A DNA stretch of 64,000 nt. Source: an uncultured Oscillospiraceae bacterium. GTDB taxonomy: Bacteria; Bacillota; Clostridia; Oscillospirales; Acutalibacteraceae. Shown here one piece after another: positions 33,940 through 42,067 of this stretch. Position 1 is the stretch's first letter, and each line of letters opens with the position of its first letter. The stretch lies in assembly GCA_902490735.1 (NCBI GenBank), contig CABUFC010000002.1:124001-188000 (forward strand). The letters are read 5' to 3'. Below the pieces are notes generated by a model that was not told where the DNA came from, did no database searches, and saw only the letters and a list, made by a program, of their open reading frames with translations. Position numbers and translations under genes: made by a program.

Positions 33940-35187
33940 CTATTTTTTACGGCTTTCCTCTAAAACTTTTTGCGCGGCAGTTAAAATGCCGTATCTTCCG
34001 CTGTCAAAATTAATCGAGCCCTGTAAAAATACGGCATATGGTTCTTTTAGCGGTGCGTCCGCTGAAAGCTCTATTGAAGAGCCCAAGGTAAAAGCGCCGG
34101 CAGCCATTATTATTTTATCATCATAACCGGGCATTTCTGTAGGCGTTGGAACAGCAAAACTGTCAATAGGTGAAGCACTTTGCAGCCCTTTGCAAAAAGC
34201 GATAAGGTTGTTTTCGTTATTAAGTATAAGGGTTTCAATAATATCAAAACGCTTGTCCGAATACCGCGGAGATGCTGAAAACCCTAAAATTTCGAATAAA
34301 GCCGCTGCGTAAATTGCAGTTTTTAAGGCTTCGGTTACTACATGCGGAGCCGAAAAAAGTCCCATAAACAGTTCGCGGTTATGCCCGAGCGTTGCACCGA
34401 TCTCGCGGCCAACTCCGGGAGCTGTCATACGAGCTGCGCATTTTTTTATAAGTTCGCTTTTTCCTGCAATGTATCCGCCGCAAGGTGCTATGGCGCCTCC
34501 CGGGTTTTTAATTAAACTGCCCATCATAATATCAGCGTCCGGTTCGCTTTCTTCAACAAATTCACCGTAGCAGTTATCAAGCATTGTAATAATATTCTTA
34601 TCGGCTTTTTTTGCGCTTTTAAAAATATTGTTTATTTCTTCTACCGAAAGCGTCGGGCGCAGACTGTATCCCCTTGAGCGCTGTACATATACGGCCTTGT
34701 ATTTTCTTTCACATAACAGCTTTACCATTCTGTCGATATCAACCTTTTGGTTTTTAAGCGGAACTATGTCAATACCTACATTAAAGTCGGTTAAGGAACC
34801 ATCGGTAGGGTTGTTGTGCCCGAGTACTCCTTGTAGGGTGTCATACGGCTCGCCGGTAACTATCAATAGCCGGTCGTGCGGCCTTAATATTCCAAAAAGC
34901 CCCACCGTAATAGTGGCGGTGCCGCTTGCAAACGAGTGCCGAATTATAGCGTCCTCCTTGTTAAAACAGAGCGCTAAAACCTTGTCTAGCGTGTCTTTTC
35001 CGGCATCGTCGTATCCGTAACCGGTACTTGCGGCAAAGTGATGAGAGCCAACACCGCATTCTCTAAAAGCAGATAATACCTTCCACTGGTTTTTGCGGCC
35101 GGTATCTTCAACTTTTTTAAAGTATTTTTCGCACGCCTTCATTGCTTCTTTATCGGCTTTTATTATTATTTCTTCAAATTCAGACAT
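33940..35187 (-). CDS. PLP-dependent methionine gamma-lyase-like protein (COG4100, 'aluminium resistance' family)
   Basis: 415 aa. Family start (…VLSAFRECGVGSHHFAASTGYGYDDAGKDTLDKV…) and the block RHSFASGTATI, with the PLP lysine expected in the region NPGGAIAPCGGYIAGK. This family is related to Cys/Met gamma-lyases, but its physiological reaction is not well established. It follows murD after a terminator-like hairpin and precedes glyA. Confidence 0.85.
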   Translation of the reverse strand: MSEFEEIIIKADKEAMKACEKYFKKVEDTGRKNQWKVLSAFRECGVGSHHFAASTGYGYDDAGKDTLDKVLALCFNKEDAIIRHSFASGTATITVGLFGILRPHDRLLIVTGEPYDTLQGVLGHNNPTDGSLTDFNVGIDIVPLKNQKVDIDRMVKLLCERKYKAVYVQRSRGYSLRPTLSVEEINNIFKSAKKADKNIITMLDNCYGEFVEESEPDADIMMGSLIKNPGGAIAPCGGYIAGKSELIKKCAARMTAPGVGREIGATLGHNRELFMGLFSAPHVVTEALKTAIYAAALFEILGFSASPRYSDKRFDIIETLILNNENNLIAFCKGLQSASPIDSFAVPTPTEMPGYDDKIIMAAGAFTLGSSIELSADAPLKEPYAVFLQGSINFDSGRYGILTAAQKVLEESRKK

Positions 35188-35205
35188 CTTTTTTTTCCTT
35201 TATTA

Positions 35206-35233
35206 AAAATTTGACCGCAGACTTTGCGGTCAA
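35206..35233 (-). terminator. rho-independent terminator after murD
   Basis: Arms TTGACCGCA (35211-35219) and TGCGGTCAA (35225-35233), loop of 5, with an A-run giving AATTTTT on the minus strand. It lies directly upstream of the COG4100 start, so readthrough is likely needed for that gene. Confidence 0.75.
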
Positions 35234-35237
35234 AATA

Positions 35238-36617
35238 TTATAATTTTAAAACCAGTTCTTTGTAATGATCTCCGCGAATAGCAAAATTGGGATACGCATC
35301 AAAACTGGCGCAAGCCGGGCTTAGTGTAACTATATCGCCGGGCACTGCGGATGCTTTTGCTTTTTTAACGGCGTCTTCCATATTTTCAGCATGCAGAACA
35401 TTCGGTTTGCCTTTGTAATCCTTATGATTTATTAATGCACTTTCAATAATGCTTGCCGTAGGGCCCTGCAAAATTAAAGTTTTTACATGATCAATAATAT
35501 ACGGAATCATGGGGTCAAACGGAATGTGCTTGTCATAACCGCCGGCAAGAAGCACAATAGGTTCGTTAAATGATTTTAAACCCGCTATCGTTCTTGTTGG
35601 GCTTGAAGCTATTGAATCGTTATAATATTTAACACCGTCAAGCTCTCGAACAAATTCAATTCTGTGTTCAACGCCCATAAATTCTTTTGCAACTTTTCTG
35701 ATTGAATCGGCCTTAACATAACCCCACACTGCAGAAATTGCCGCAAGATAGTTTGCAACATTATGCTCGCCTATAATAGATATATCACGCTTATTCATTA
35801 AAGGAACCTGCATGTCGCGGTATGCTACATAAATATCTCCTTTATTATCAACATATGCGCCGTTTTTAACTGCACCGTTCATGCTAAATCCCATTAGCTG
35901 GCCGCGTACATCCTTTTTAAATCCAAGAGTAATGTCGTTGTCGTAATTAAGCACCGATCGCGAAAAAGCATTTTGGTGGAGAATAATATTCCTTTTTGCT
36001 TCGATGTACTCGTTCATATCTTTGTGCACATCTAAATGATTTGGCGCAACGTTTGTAACAACTGCAACATCCGGACTTTTTCTCATGGATATTAGTTGGA
36101 AAGAAGAAAGTTCCGCTACAACAAAATCATCTGGCCTTATATCGTCAAGCTGTGGCAGTAAGGGTCTTCCGATGTTTCCGCCAAGGTGAACGCGCTTGCC
36201 GTCCGCTTCAAGCATTTTTGCAATTAATGTTGTGGTTGTTGTTTTACCGTCAGAACCGGTAACTGCAAAAATTGTTGCAGGACAAAGGTCAAAAAACACC
36301 TCCATCTCGCTTGTTACGGCAATTCCGTTGCGTCGGGCTTTTTTAAGCTCCGGAATATTAAAATTCATACCGGGCGTTCTAAAAATAACGTCAACTTCTA
36401 AGTTTGAAAGATATTGTTCGCCAAGCCTAAGTTCTGCTCCGGCTTTCTCCAGCCTGTCTGCAAGCTCGCCAATAGCACTGCGCTCGCGGCGATCGCAAAC
36501 AAAAACCTTTGCACCATCCTCTAAAAACTTTAAAGCTAACGGAGTATTGCTTATGCCAATGCCGCAAATTGCAATGCGCTTATTTTTTACCGAACCGAAA
36601 AATCGTTTACAATCCAT
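35238..36617 (-). CDS. murD: UDP-N-acetylmuramoylalanine-D-glutamate ligase
   Basis: 459 aa. Mur-ligase P-loop VTGSDGKTTTTTLIAKML (about residue 117), VVAELSSFQL, NVAPNHLDVH and the C-terminal LLAGGYDKHIPF and SPACASFD motifs identify MurD. It adds D-glutamate to UDP-MurNAc-L-Ala in the cytoplasm. Unusually for a mur gene it stands alone, with its own promoter, away from a dcw cluster. Confidence 0.96.
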   Translation of the reverse strand: MDCKRFFGSVKNKRIAICGIGISNTPLALKFLEDGAKVFVCDRRERSAIGELADRLEKAGAELRLGEQYLSNLEVDVIFRTPGMNFNIPELKKARRNGIAVTSEMEVFFDLCPATIFAVTGSDGKTTTTTLIAKMLEADGKRVHLGGNIGRPLLPQLDDIRPDDFVVAELSSFQLISMRKSPDVAVVTNVAPNHLDVHKDMNEYIEAKRNIILHQNAFSRSVLNYDNDITLGFKKDVRGQLMGFSMNGAVKNGAYVDNKGDIYVAYRDMQVPLMNKRDISIIGEHNVANYLAAISAVWGYVKADSIRKVAKEFMGVEHRIEFVRELDGVKYYNDSIASSPTRTIAGLKSFNEPIVLLAGGYDKHIPFDPMIPYIIDHVKTLILQGPTASIIESALINHKDYKGKPNVLHAENMEDAVKKAKASAVPGDIVTLSPACASFDAYPNFAIRGDHYKELVLKL

Positions 36618-36644
36618 AAAATCACCCGTATTTAGTATATTAAT

Positions 36645-36673
36645 ATTATACTTACTAATTAATTAAATATCAA
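36645..36673 (-). promoter_or_regulatory. sigma-A-type promoter of murD
   Basis: Minus strand TTGATA (36673-36668), 17-bp spacer, TATAAT (36650-36645). Confidence 0.65.
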
Positions 36674-36684
36674 ATATAAATTTA

Positions 36685-37413
36685 TTATTCGCCGTATCTT
36701 TTTATTCCGGTGCGTTTATGATTACTTGTATTATGAAGCTTGTCGATTTTTTCTTTAGATATTTCGCTAATTTCCTCGCCACGGATATATGCGTCAAGCT
36801 CTTTGTATGTTACACCCATCTCGTGCTCATCGGTTTGCCCGTCAAAAAGTGCGGCCGAAGGCGCCTTTTTTATAATATTTTCGGGGGCTTTTAAATATTC
36901 TAAAAACTCAAACACTTCGCTTGCTGTCAGATCCGCAATCGGGTTAAAATCGTGGGCGCCATCGCCCCATTTTGTAAAATATCCTACAAAATACTCGCTC
37001 GCGTTTCCTGTGCCGGCAACAAGCCGGTTTTCTGAAGCGGCAATAGAATAAAGTGTTATCATTCTAATGCGCGGAGCCATATTTATAAGAGCGTTTTTAT
37101 TAAGCTTTGTTATGTTGAACAGCTTTTGTATAACCGCGTCCTTAATAGATGAAATATCAACCACGCGCGTTTCTATACCGTACTGGTTTGCAAGAACGAT
37201 GCCGTCGTCAAAATCTTCGGTAAAATTGCGTTTTATGCCACATGGCATAATTACACCAAGCGTATTATCACACGCGGCCTTGCATAAAATGCCAACAAGC
37301 GCCGAATCTTTTCCGCCGCTGTTTCCGAAAATAATTCCATCAGCACCGGATTCTTTTAAAATGTCTTTTATAAATTTTACTCTTTTTTCAAATTCTAATT
37401 TATAATCTCGCAT
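36685..37413 (-). CDS. nadE: ammonia-dependent NAD+ synthetase
   Basis: 242 aa, the short form without a glutaminase domain. PP-loop ATP site FGNSGGKDSALVG (about 30-42), NKNALINMAPRIRM, AGTGNASEYFVGYFTKWGDG and the KKAPSAALFDGQTDE block. It amidates deamido-NAD with ammonia and ATP. A strong hairpin with a U tract lies immediately upstream of the RBS, so expression may depend on readthrough from the CofE-like gene. Confidence 0.93.
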   Translation of the reverse strand: MRDYKLEFEKRVKFIKDILKESGADGIIFGNSGGKDSALVGILCKAACDNTLGVIMPCGIKRNFTEDFDDGIVLANQYGIETRVVDISSIKDAVIQKLFNITKLNKNALINMAPRIRMITLYSIAASENRLVAGTGNASEYFVGYFTKWGDGAHDFNPIADLTASEVFEFLEYLKAPENIIKKAPSAALFDGQTDEHEMGVTYKELDAYIRGEEISEISKEKIDKLHNTSNHKRTGIKRYGE

Positions 37414-37425
37414 TTTTATCCTTTC

Positions 37426-37452
37426 AAAAAATCGGAGACCGAAGTCTCCGAT
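37426..37452 (-). terminator. terminator with C(UUCG)G loop between the CofE-like gene and nadE
   Basis: Minus-strand hairpin ATCGGAGAC-TTCG-GTCTCCGAT (37452 to 37431): a 9-bp perfect stem capped by the very stable UUCG tetraloop, followed by TTTTTTG. It lies 13 bp before the nadE ATG, so it may act as a partial terminator or processing site. Confidence 0.85.
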
Positions 37453-37458
37453 AGTAAA

Positions 37459-38664
37459 TTAGTTGGTATAGTTGTCAAAATAACCTTGTACCAAAACAAC
37501 CGGAGTGCCTTTATCACCGGAACCGCTGGTAAGGTCACAAAGAGAGCCTATAAGATCGGTAAGCTGGCGAGGTGTTGTCCCTTGTGAAGCCATATTGCCT
37601 TTAAGATCCCCGTCTTTGGCTTTAATGCTATCGGAGATTGCCTTTTTAAGCTCGTCGCCTGATAAATCTTTATAGTCGTTATCAGCCAAGTATTTAAGCT
37701 TAAGCTCGTTGGGTGTTCCTATTAATCCGTCAGTAAAAGCGGGGGATACAACCGGGTCTGCAAGCTCCCAAATTTTGCCCTGTGGATCTTTAAAAGCACC
37801 GTCACCGTAAACCATAACTTCAACATGTTTACCGGTCTGTTTGCTAATGCGGCTTTGAATGTCAAGCACAAGGTCCTTGCACTCCTTCGGGAAAAGCTTA
37901 ATTTTATCTTCTGTAGATTTGTTCGAACCCAAAAGACCGTATTTTGCATTGTAACCGCTGCCGTTTACAGGTGCGTTCATAATATCGTCAAGGCCCAAAA
38001 CAACCTTTGCGCCGGCATCCTTTAAAATGCGTTTCGTGCGTGCACGAGTATGAATATCGCAGGTTAAAATATGGTCGGCATAAGGAAGTATAGCTTTTGC
38101 CTGGTTGCCGAAAATAATTTCAACTTCGGCACCACTTTCTTTAATAAGTTCACCATAGTACTCAACATAGTCAACCCCTGTAAACTCATGCTTGTTAACG
38201 CCAAACAGTTCACGGTATTTTTCTAATGTTAAAACATCGGAATAGGGATTTACGCCGGCATTATCAACCTTATCTAAACTTACAAGTTCATTACCGACTT
38301 CGTCCGACGGGTAGCTAAGCATAAGCACAACCTTTTTTGCGCCTTTTGCTATACCGCGAAGACAAATAGCAAAACGGTTACGGGAGAGTATCGGGAAAAT
38401 AACACCTATAGTTTCTCCGCCGAGTTTTGCTTTTACGTCTGCCGCAATATCATCTACCGTCGCGTAGTTTCCCTGACTGCGGGCAACTATTGATTCGGTA
38501 ATTGATATTACGTCCTTATCGCGAATTTCAAAGCCCTCATATTCCGCCGCTTCAAGTACGCTTTTGGTTACTATTTCCGCCAAATCGTCACCTTCGCGAA
38601 TAATAGGACAACGAATGCCGCGAGATACCGTTCCTACCCGTCTTTCTTTTTCCACAGTGGACAC
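37459..38664 (-). CDS. CofE-like coenzyme F420-0:L-glutamate ligase family protein
   Basis: 401 aa. N-terminal RGIRCPIIREGDDL, DVISITESIVARSQGNY and the metal-binding ILTCDIHTRAR region fit the F420 gamma-glutamyl ligase fold. No other F420 genes are in the window and Clostridia of this type usually lack F420, so the substrate may be different (for example another gamma-glutamyl acceptor). It has a good promoter and a terminator. Confidence 0.75.
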   Translation of the reverse strand: MSTVEKERRVGTVSRGIRCPIIREGDDLAEIVTKSVLEAAEYEGFEIRDKDVISITESIVARSQGNYATVDDIAADVKAKLGGETIGVIFPILSRNRFAICLRGIAKGAKKVVLMLSYPSDEVGNELVSLDKVDNAGVNPYSDVLTLEKYRELFGVNKHEFTGVDYVEYYGELIKESGAEVEIIFGNQAKAILPYADHILTCDIHTRARTKRILKDAGAKVVLGLDDIMNAPVNGSGYNAKYGLLGSNKSTEDKIKLFPKECKDLVLDIQSRISKQTGKHVEVMVYGDGAFKDPQGKIWELADPVVSPAFTDGLIGTPNELKLKYLADNDYKDLSGDELKKAISDSIKAKDGDLKGNMASQGTTPRQLTDLIGSLCDLTSGSGDKGTPVVLVQGYFDNYTN

Positions 38665-38693
38665 TTCCCTTTAATTGAATTTTTTACCAGACA

Positions 38694-38722
38694 ATTATAT
38701 CACAATATTAATTCTAATGCAA
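38694..38722 (-). promoter_or_regulatory. sigma-A-type promoter of the CofE-like gene
   Basis: Minus strand TTGCAT (38722-38717), 17-bp spacer, TATAAT (38699-38694). Confidence 0.6.
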
Positions 38723-38780
38723 TAAACTAATAAAAAAATGTTTAATATTTAACTATCGTGCGAAATCTTACAAAATAATG

Positions 38781-38805
38781 AAAAAAGGCGATAACACACC
38801 GCCTT
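38781..38805 (-). terminator. rho-independent terminator after the YbjQ-family gene
   Basis: Arms AAGGCG (38785-38790) and CGCCTT (38800-38805); the A-run at 38781-38786 gives a U tract on the minus strand. Confidence 0.7.
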
Positions 38806-38808
38806 ACA

Positions 38809-39120
38809 TTATAAAATTTTAACAGCCGTTCCGTAGGCAATTACTTCTGCGGCGCCCTGCATAATTGCAGATGTAGTATAACGTACGTTTACTATAGCAT
38901 CGGCACCTAATTTTTCAGCGTCCATTATCATGCGGTCTGTAGCAATTTTTCTTGCTTCGTCCATCATTTCCGTATAAGCTTTAAGCTCGCCGCCGACTAT
39001 CGTTTTAAAACTTGCAGCTAAATCTTTGCCAATGTGCTTAGACTGCACGGTACTGCCCTTAACAAGGCCAAGCATTTCAAGATTTTTGCCTTCAATGTAA
39101 TCGGTGTTAAAAAGAATCAT
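38809..39120 (-). CDS. YbjQ/UPF0145 family protein
   Basis: 103 aa, the full length of the family. GLVKGSTVQSKHIGKD, ARKIATDRMIMDAEKLGADAIVNVRY and the C-terminal EVIAYGTAVKI are conserved. Annotated elsewhere as a putative heavy-metal-binding domain, forming pentamers; the function is not known. Monocistronic. AGGAGG-type RBS (AAATTTTGGAGGAAATATT) before ATG. Confidence 0.88.
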   Translation of the reverse strand: MILFNTDYIEGKNLEMLGLVKGSTVQSKHIGKDLAASFKTIVGGELKAYTEMMDEARKIATDRMIMDAEKLGADAIVNVRYTTSAIMQGAAEVIAYGTAVKIL

Positions 39121-39222
39121 AATATTTCCTCCAAAATAATTTTATATTTATTTTAGTATATTGCGTTATCTTTATCAATATGTTTTTATAAATATGTTGA
39201 CATTTTTTCCAGATCTTGTGTG

Positions 39223-39251
39223 TTGAATAACGTCGAGAATTGCATTACAAT
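39223..39251 (+). promoter_or_regulatory. sigma-A-type promoter of the CAP-domain gene
   Basis: TTGAAT (39223-39228), 17-bp spacer, TACAAT (39246-39251). Confidence 0.6.
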
Positions 39252-39271
39252 ACACTTGAAAGGAGAATTTT

Positions 39272-40129
39272 ATGAAAAAACTTTTATCTTTCATTTCTGC
39301 TATTGCCGTTTTATGTGGATCCATAGGGGGATATAAAACCAATGCTCCGGTTAATAATACGAAAACCGTGAATGAGCAGGCAGTAAGCTGTGTAAAACCT
39401 GACAACCGTACAACAAACAATACGGCTTGCGAAGCTTCTAAGGTAAACAATCAAGAAAATTCTTGTGTTTCTTCAAAACAAACTTCAAACGGCAATAAGG
39501 AGAACACAAAAGAAAATACTGCAAATATAAATACTGAAAAATCAAATAGTGTAAATAGCGAAAAAACATGTACGCTGACAAATAATGAATGTAATACTTC
39601 CGGTGCTATAAACAGTGAAAGATCTTCAAGTAATTCAAAAACAACCGAAACCGGCATTGATTTACAATCTATAATTAAAGAATTATTATCCTCAAATAAT
39701 TCAAATGCAAACAATAGCGCTAATCAATCTTCTAAACCCTCTTCAAATATTACGGTAAACGATGAAAGAAGCAGGGTAATAGAGCTTGTAAACGAACAAC
39801 GTAAAGCCAACGGATTATCGCCTCTTGAATACAGATCGGACCTGCAAAATGCGGCTGATATTCGTGCAAACGAAATCGTAACCACTTTTTCGCACACAAG
39901 ACCGGACGGAACATCCTGTTTTACGGTTTTAAAACAAACAGGTGTATCATATCGCGCCGCAGGCGAGAACATTGCTTACGGACAAAGAAGTGCCGAAGAA
40001 GTTATGAACGGATGGATGAATTCATCCGGGCATAGAGCCAATATTTTATCCCAAAACTATACCGGAATAGCCGTAGGTCTTGTAACACGCGGCAACGTAA
40101 AATACTGGGTACAGATTTTCGTAAAATAA
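39272..40129 (+). CDS. secreted CAP-domain (SCP/YkwD-like) protein
   Basis: 285 aa. A signal peptide (MKKLLSFISAIAVLCGS) leads into about 140 residues of Asn/Ser/Thr/Lys-rich, low-complexity linker (to about 165), then a CAP domain: VIELVNEQRKANGLSPL, FSHTRPDGTSCFT, GENIAYGQRSAEEVMNGWMNSSGHRANIL and YWVQIFVK. The conserved His/Glu pairs of the CAP cavity are present. YkwD-type proteins are extracellular, occur in spores and walls, and have no settled activity. Good RBS (AAAGGAGAATTTT). Confidence 0.88.
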   Translation: MKKLLSFISAIAVLCGSIGGYKTNAPVNNTKTVNEQAVSCVKPDNRTTNNTACEASKVNNQENSCVSSKQTSNGNKENTKENTANINTEKSNSVNSEKTCTLTNNECNTSGAINSERSSSNSKTTETGIDLQSIIKELLSSNNSNANNSANQSSKPSSNITVNDERSRVIELVNEQRKANGLSPLEYRSDLQNAADIRANEIVTTFSHTRPDGTSCFTVLKQTGVSYRAAGENIAYGQRSAEEVMNGWMNSSGHRANILSQNYTGIAVGLVTRGNVKYWVQIFVK

Positions 40130-40146
40130 TTATGTATTTATAGCAG

Positions 40147-40178
40147 CAAAAAGCCCCGTCATGTAACGGGGCTTTAAA
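40147..40178. terminator. bidirectional rho-independent terminator
   Basis: Arms AAGCCCCGT (40151-40159) and ACGGGGCTT (40166-40174), loop CATGTA, with an A-run before and TTTAAATTT after. Shared by the CAP gene and the convergent LRR-dockerin gene. Confidence 0.88.
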
Positions 40179-40200
40179 TTTATTCTGTAACATTAAGCTT

Positions 40201-41928
40201 TTATAATTCGTACCCGGTCCACCCGGCAAGGTACTTTGCAAGATGAGAAGCATCCTTATCATCAACTATGCCATCGCTGTTTATATCTAACTTCGATTCA
40301 AAAACTATTACGCTCCAACCGGCTAGATATCTTTTTAATGAGGTAATATCCTTGTCATCTACACTGTTGTCGCCGTTAATATCTCCGCTATCTAATCGGT
40401 CTTCATTAATTTGTCCGCAAATATTGCATGAGGGGTCGTTTTCATCATCATAAACATGTCCGGTATTCTCGCACGTAAAGTGTACGGTCCCCTCCGGTTT
40501 GTTTTCTAAACTGTTCCACTGTGTTATAGTACCAAGATAATAGATATCTTTAATATTCGTGCAACTTGAAAAAGCATATTTACTTATTGAGGTTACACCG
40601 CTGCCCATGGTTATAGTATGCATATCATAGCAACCGCTAAAGGCAAATAAACCTATTGATGTTACGCTGTTTGGTATATTGATGCTTTTAAGATCGCTGC
40701 TGGATTCAAACGCGTAATCGGCAATACATTTTGTGCCTTCTTTAATAGAATAATCACCGGATATTATTCTTGCATCTATTAAACTTTTACCTAAATATAA
40801 AACACCGTTTTCCCAATTAGATTCATCATTATAGTAAGCTGTGTTATAAAAAGCTCCTCCACCCATGTGTGTTATGTTGTTTCCAATTATTATATTTTTT
40901 AAATTTTGGCAGTTATAAAAGGCGCTCCATCCAATTGAAGTAACGCTGTCCGGTATAGTGATACTATGTAAAGCGCGATAGTTAAAGGCATCATTTGCAA
41001 TGCATTTTGTTCCTTCTTTAATTGTATAATCGGTTGTAGGTGATTTTGTGTCAATTAAATATGCGCCTATATACAAAATGTTATCTTCCCAGTTGGATTC
41101 ATTGTTGTAATATGCGGTATTACTAAAGGCATAGGTGTCTATCGAACGTACGCCATTTCCTATTGTTATACTTTCTAAACTTGTGCAATCACAAAAGGCG
41201 CCGTTTTCTATCGTTTCTACGCTATCCGGTATGACAATGCTTTTTAAACTTTTACAGCTGGAAAACCCGCCTAAATTTTTTAGCCCGTTACCTAAGGTTA
41301 CACTTTGCAAACCGGTGCAGCCTGAAAAGGCAGCTGCACCAATGGATATAACATTATCACCAATATTTAAGTTTATTAAATTGTAGCAACCATCAAATGC
41401 AAAATCACTTATTGATGTTATGCCGTTACCTAATGTAACTTTCTGCAAGTTGCTGCAACCTGCAAAGATATTTTGGCCTAATGATTTTACACTGTCCGGT
41501 ATTTTGATGCTTAATAAATTCGAGCAATATTCAAAAGCTCTTTCTCCAATGGATATTATGCTATCCGGCAATTTTATGCTTTGCATAGCTGTGCAAATAC
41601 GAAAGGCTCCTTCGCCTATAGTCTTTACGCTGCTCGGGATTACTATGTTCTCTAAATTAACACAATTATCAAAGGCATTATTACCTATATTTGTTACGCC
41701 ATCATAAATAATAACAGTTGTAAAACCGTACCAAGGGTGCGAACCAATATGCCCATCTGATGAAAAATTTGGCATTTCACCATTACCGCTTATTGTTAGG
41801 GTAGTACCGATTACTTTCCATGTGCAATCGCCGGAAGTCCCGGATAAGGCAAATGCGGGAATGCTGATAACACTAAATAATGTAGTTATCATAATTAAAC
41901 ACAAAACAATACTTAATATTTTTTTCAT
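40201..41928 (-). CDS. BspA-type leucine-rich-repeat surface protein with C-terminal dockerin
   Basis: 575 aa from ATG at 41928 (MKKILSIVLCLIM…), giving a signal peptide ending near IPAFA. About a dozen LRR_5 repeats follow (…NCVNLENIVIPSSVKTIGEGAF…). Two longer units (each with YYN.ESNWE…LID…IKEGTKCIA.) look like an internal duplication. The last 65 residues hold two type I dockerin EF-hand-like repeats, GDINGDNSVDDKDITSLKRY and LDINSDGIVDDKDASHLAKY, each followed by LAGW. Dockerins bind cohesin modules on scaffoldins, so this protein may be recruited to a surface complex encoded elsewhere. Confidence 0.9.
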   Translation of the reverse strand: MKKILSIVLCLIMITTLFSVISIPAFALSGTSGDCTWKVIGTTLTISGNGEMPNFSSDGHIGSHPWYGFTTVIIYDGVTNIGNNAFDNCVNLENIVIPSSVKTIGEGAFRICTAMQSIKLPDSIISIGERAFEYCSNLLSIKIPDSVKSLGQNIFAGCSNLQKVTLGNGITSISDFAFDGCYNLINLNIGDNVISIGAAAFSGCTGLQSVTLGNGLKNLGGFSSCKSLKSIVIPDSVETIENGAFCDCTSLESITIGNGVRSIDTYAFSNTAYYNNESNWEDNILYIGAYLIDTKSPTTDYTIKEGTKCIANDAFNYRALHSITIPDSVTSIGWSAFYNCQNLKNIIIGNNITHMGGGAFYNTAYYNDESNWENGVLYLGKSLIDARIISGDYSIKEGTKCIADYAFESSSDLKSINIPNSVTSIGLFAFSGCYDMHTITMGSGVTSISKYAFSSCTNIKDIYYLGTITQWNSLENKPEGTVHFTCENTGHVYDDENDPSCNICGQINEDRLDSGDINGDNSVDDKDITSLKRYLAGWSVIVFESKLDINSDGIVDDKDASHLAKYLAGWTGYEL

Positions 41929-42034
41929 AGCAAACCCTACCTTTTTAAAATTTACCAATTTTATACATTTTTATTATATATTGTTAACTTTAAAAAATCA
42001 ACAAAAATTTGAAAATTTTCGACATTTTAAATCG

Positions 42035-42066
42035 CAAAAAATAAAAGCCCCAAAAAGGGCTTTTAT
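42035..42066 (-). terminator. rho-independent terminator after metH
   Basis: Arms ATAAAAGCCC (42041-42050) and GGGCTTTTAT (42057-42066), loop CAAAAA; the A-run at 42036-42041 gives a U tract on the minus strand. Confidence 0.85.
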
Positions 42067-42067
42067 T

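Noticed and set aside
39400..39760. Repeat array or CRISPR-like pattern in the CAP gene
   Set aside because: The repetitiveness is Asn/Ser-rich codon bias of a linker; there are no regular repeats and spacers.
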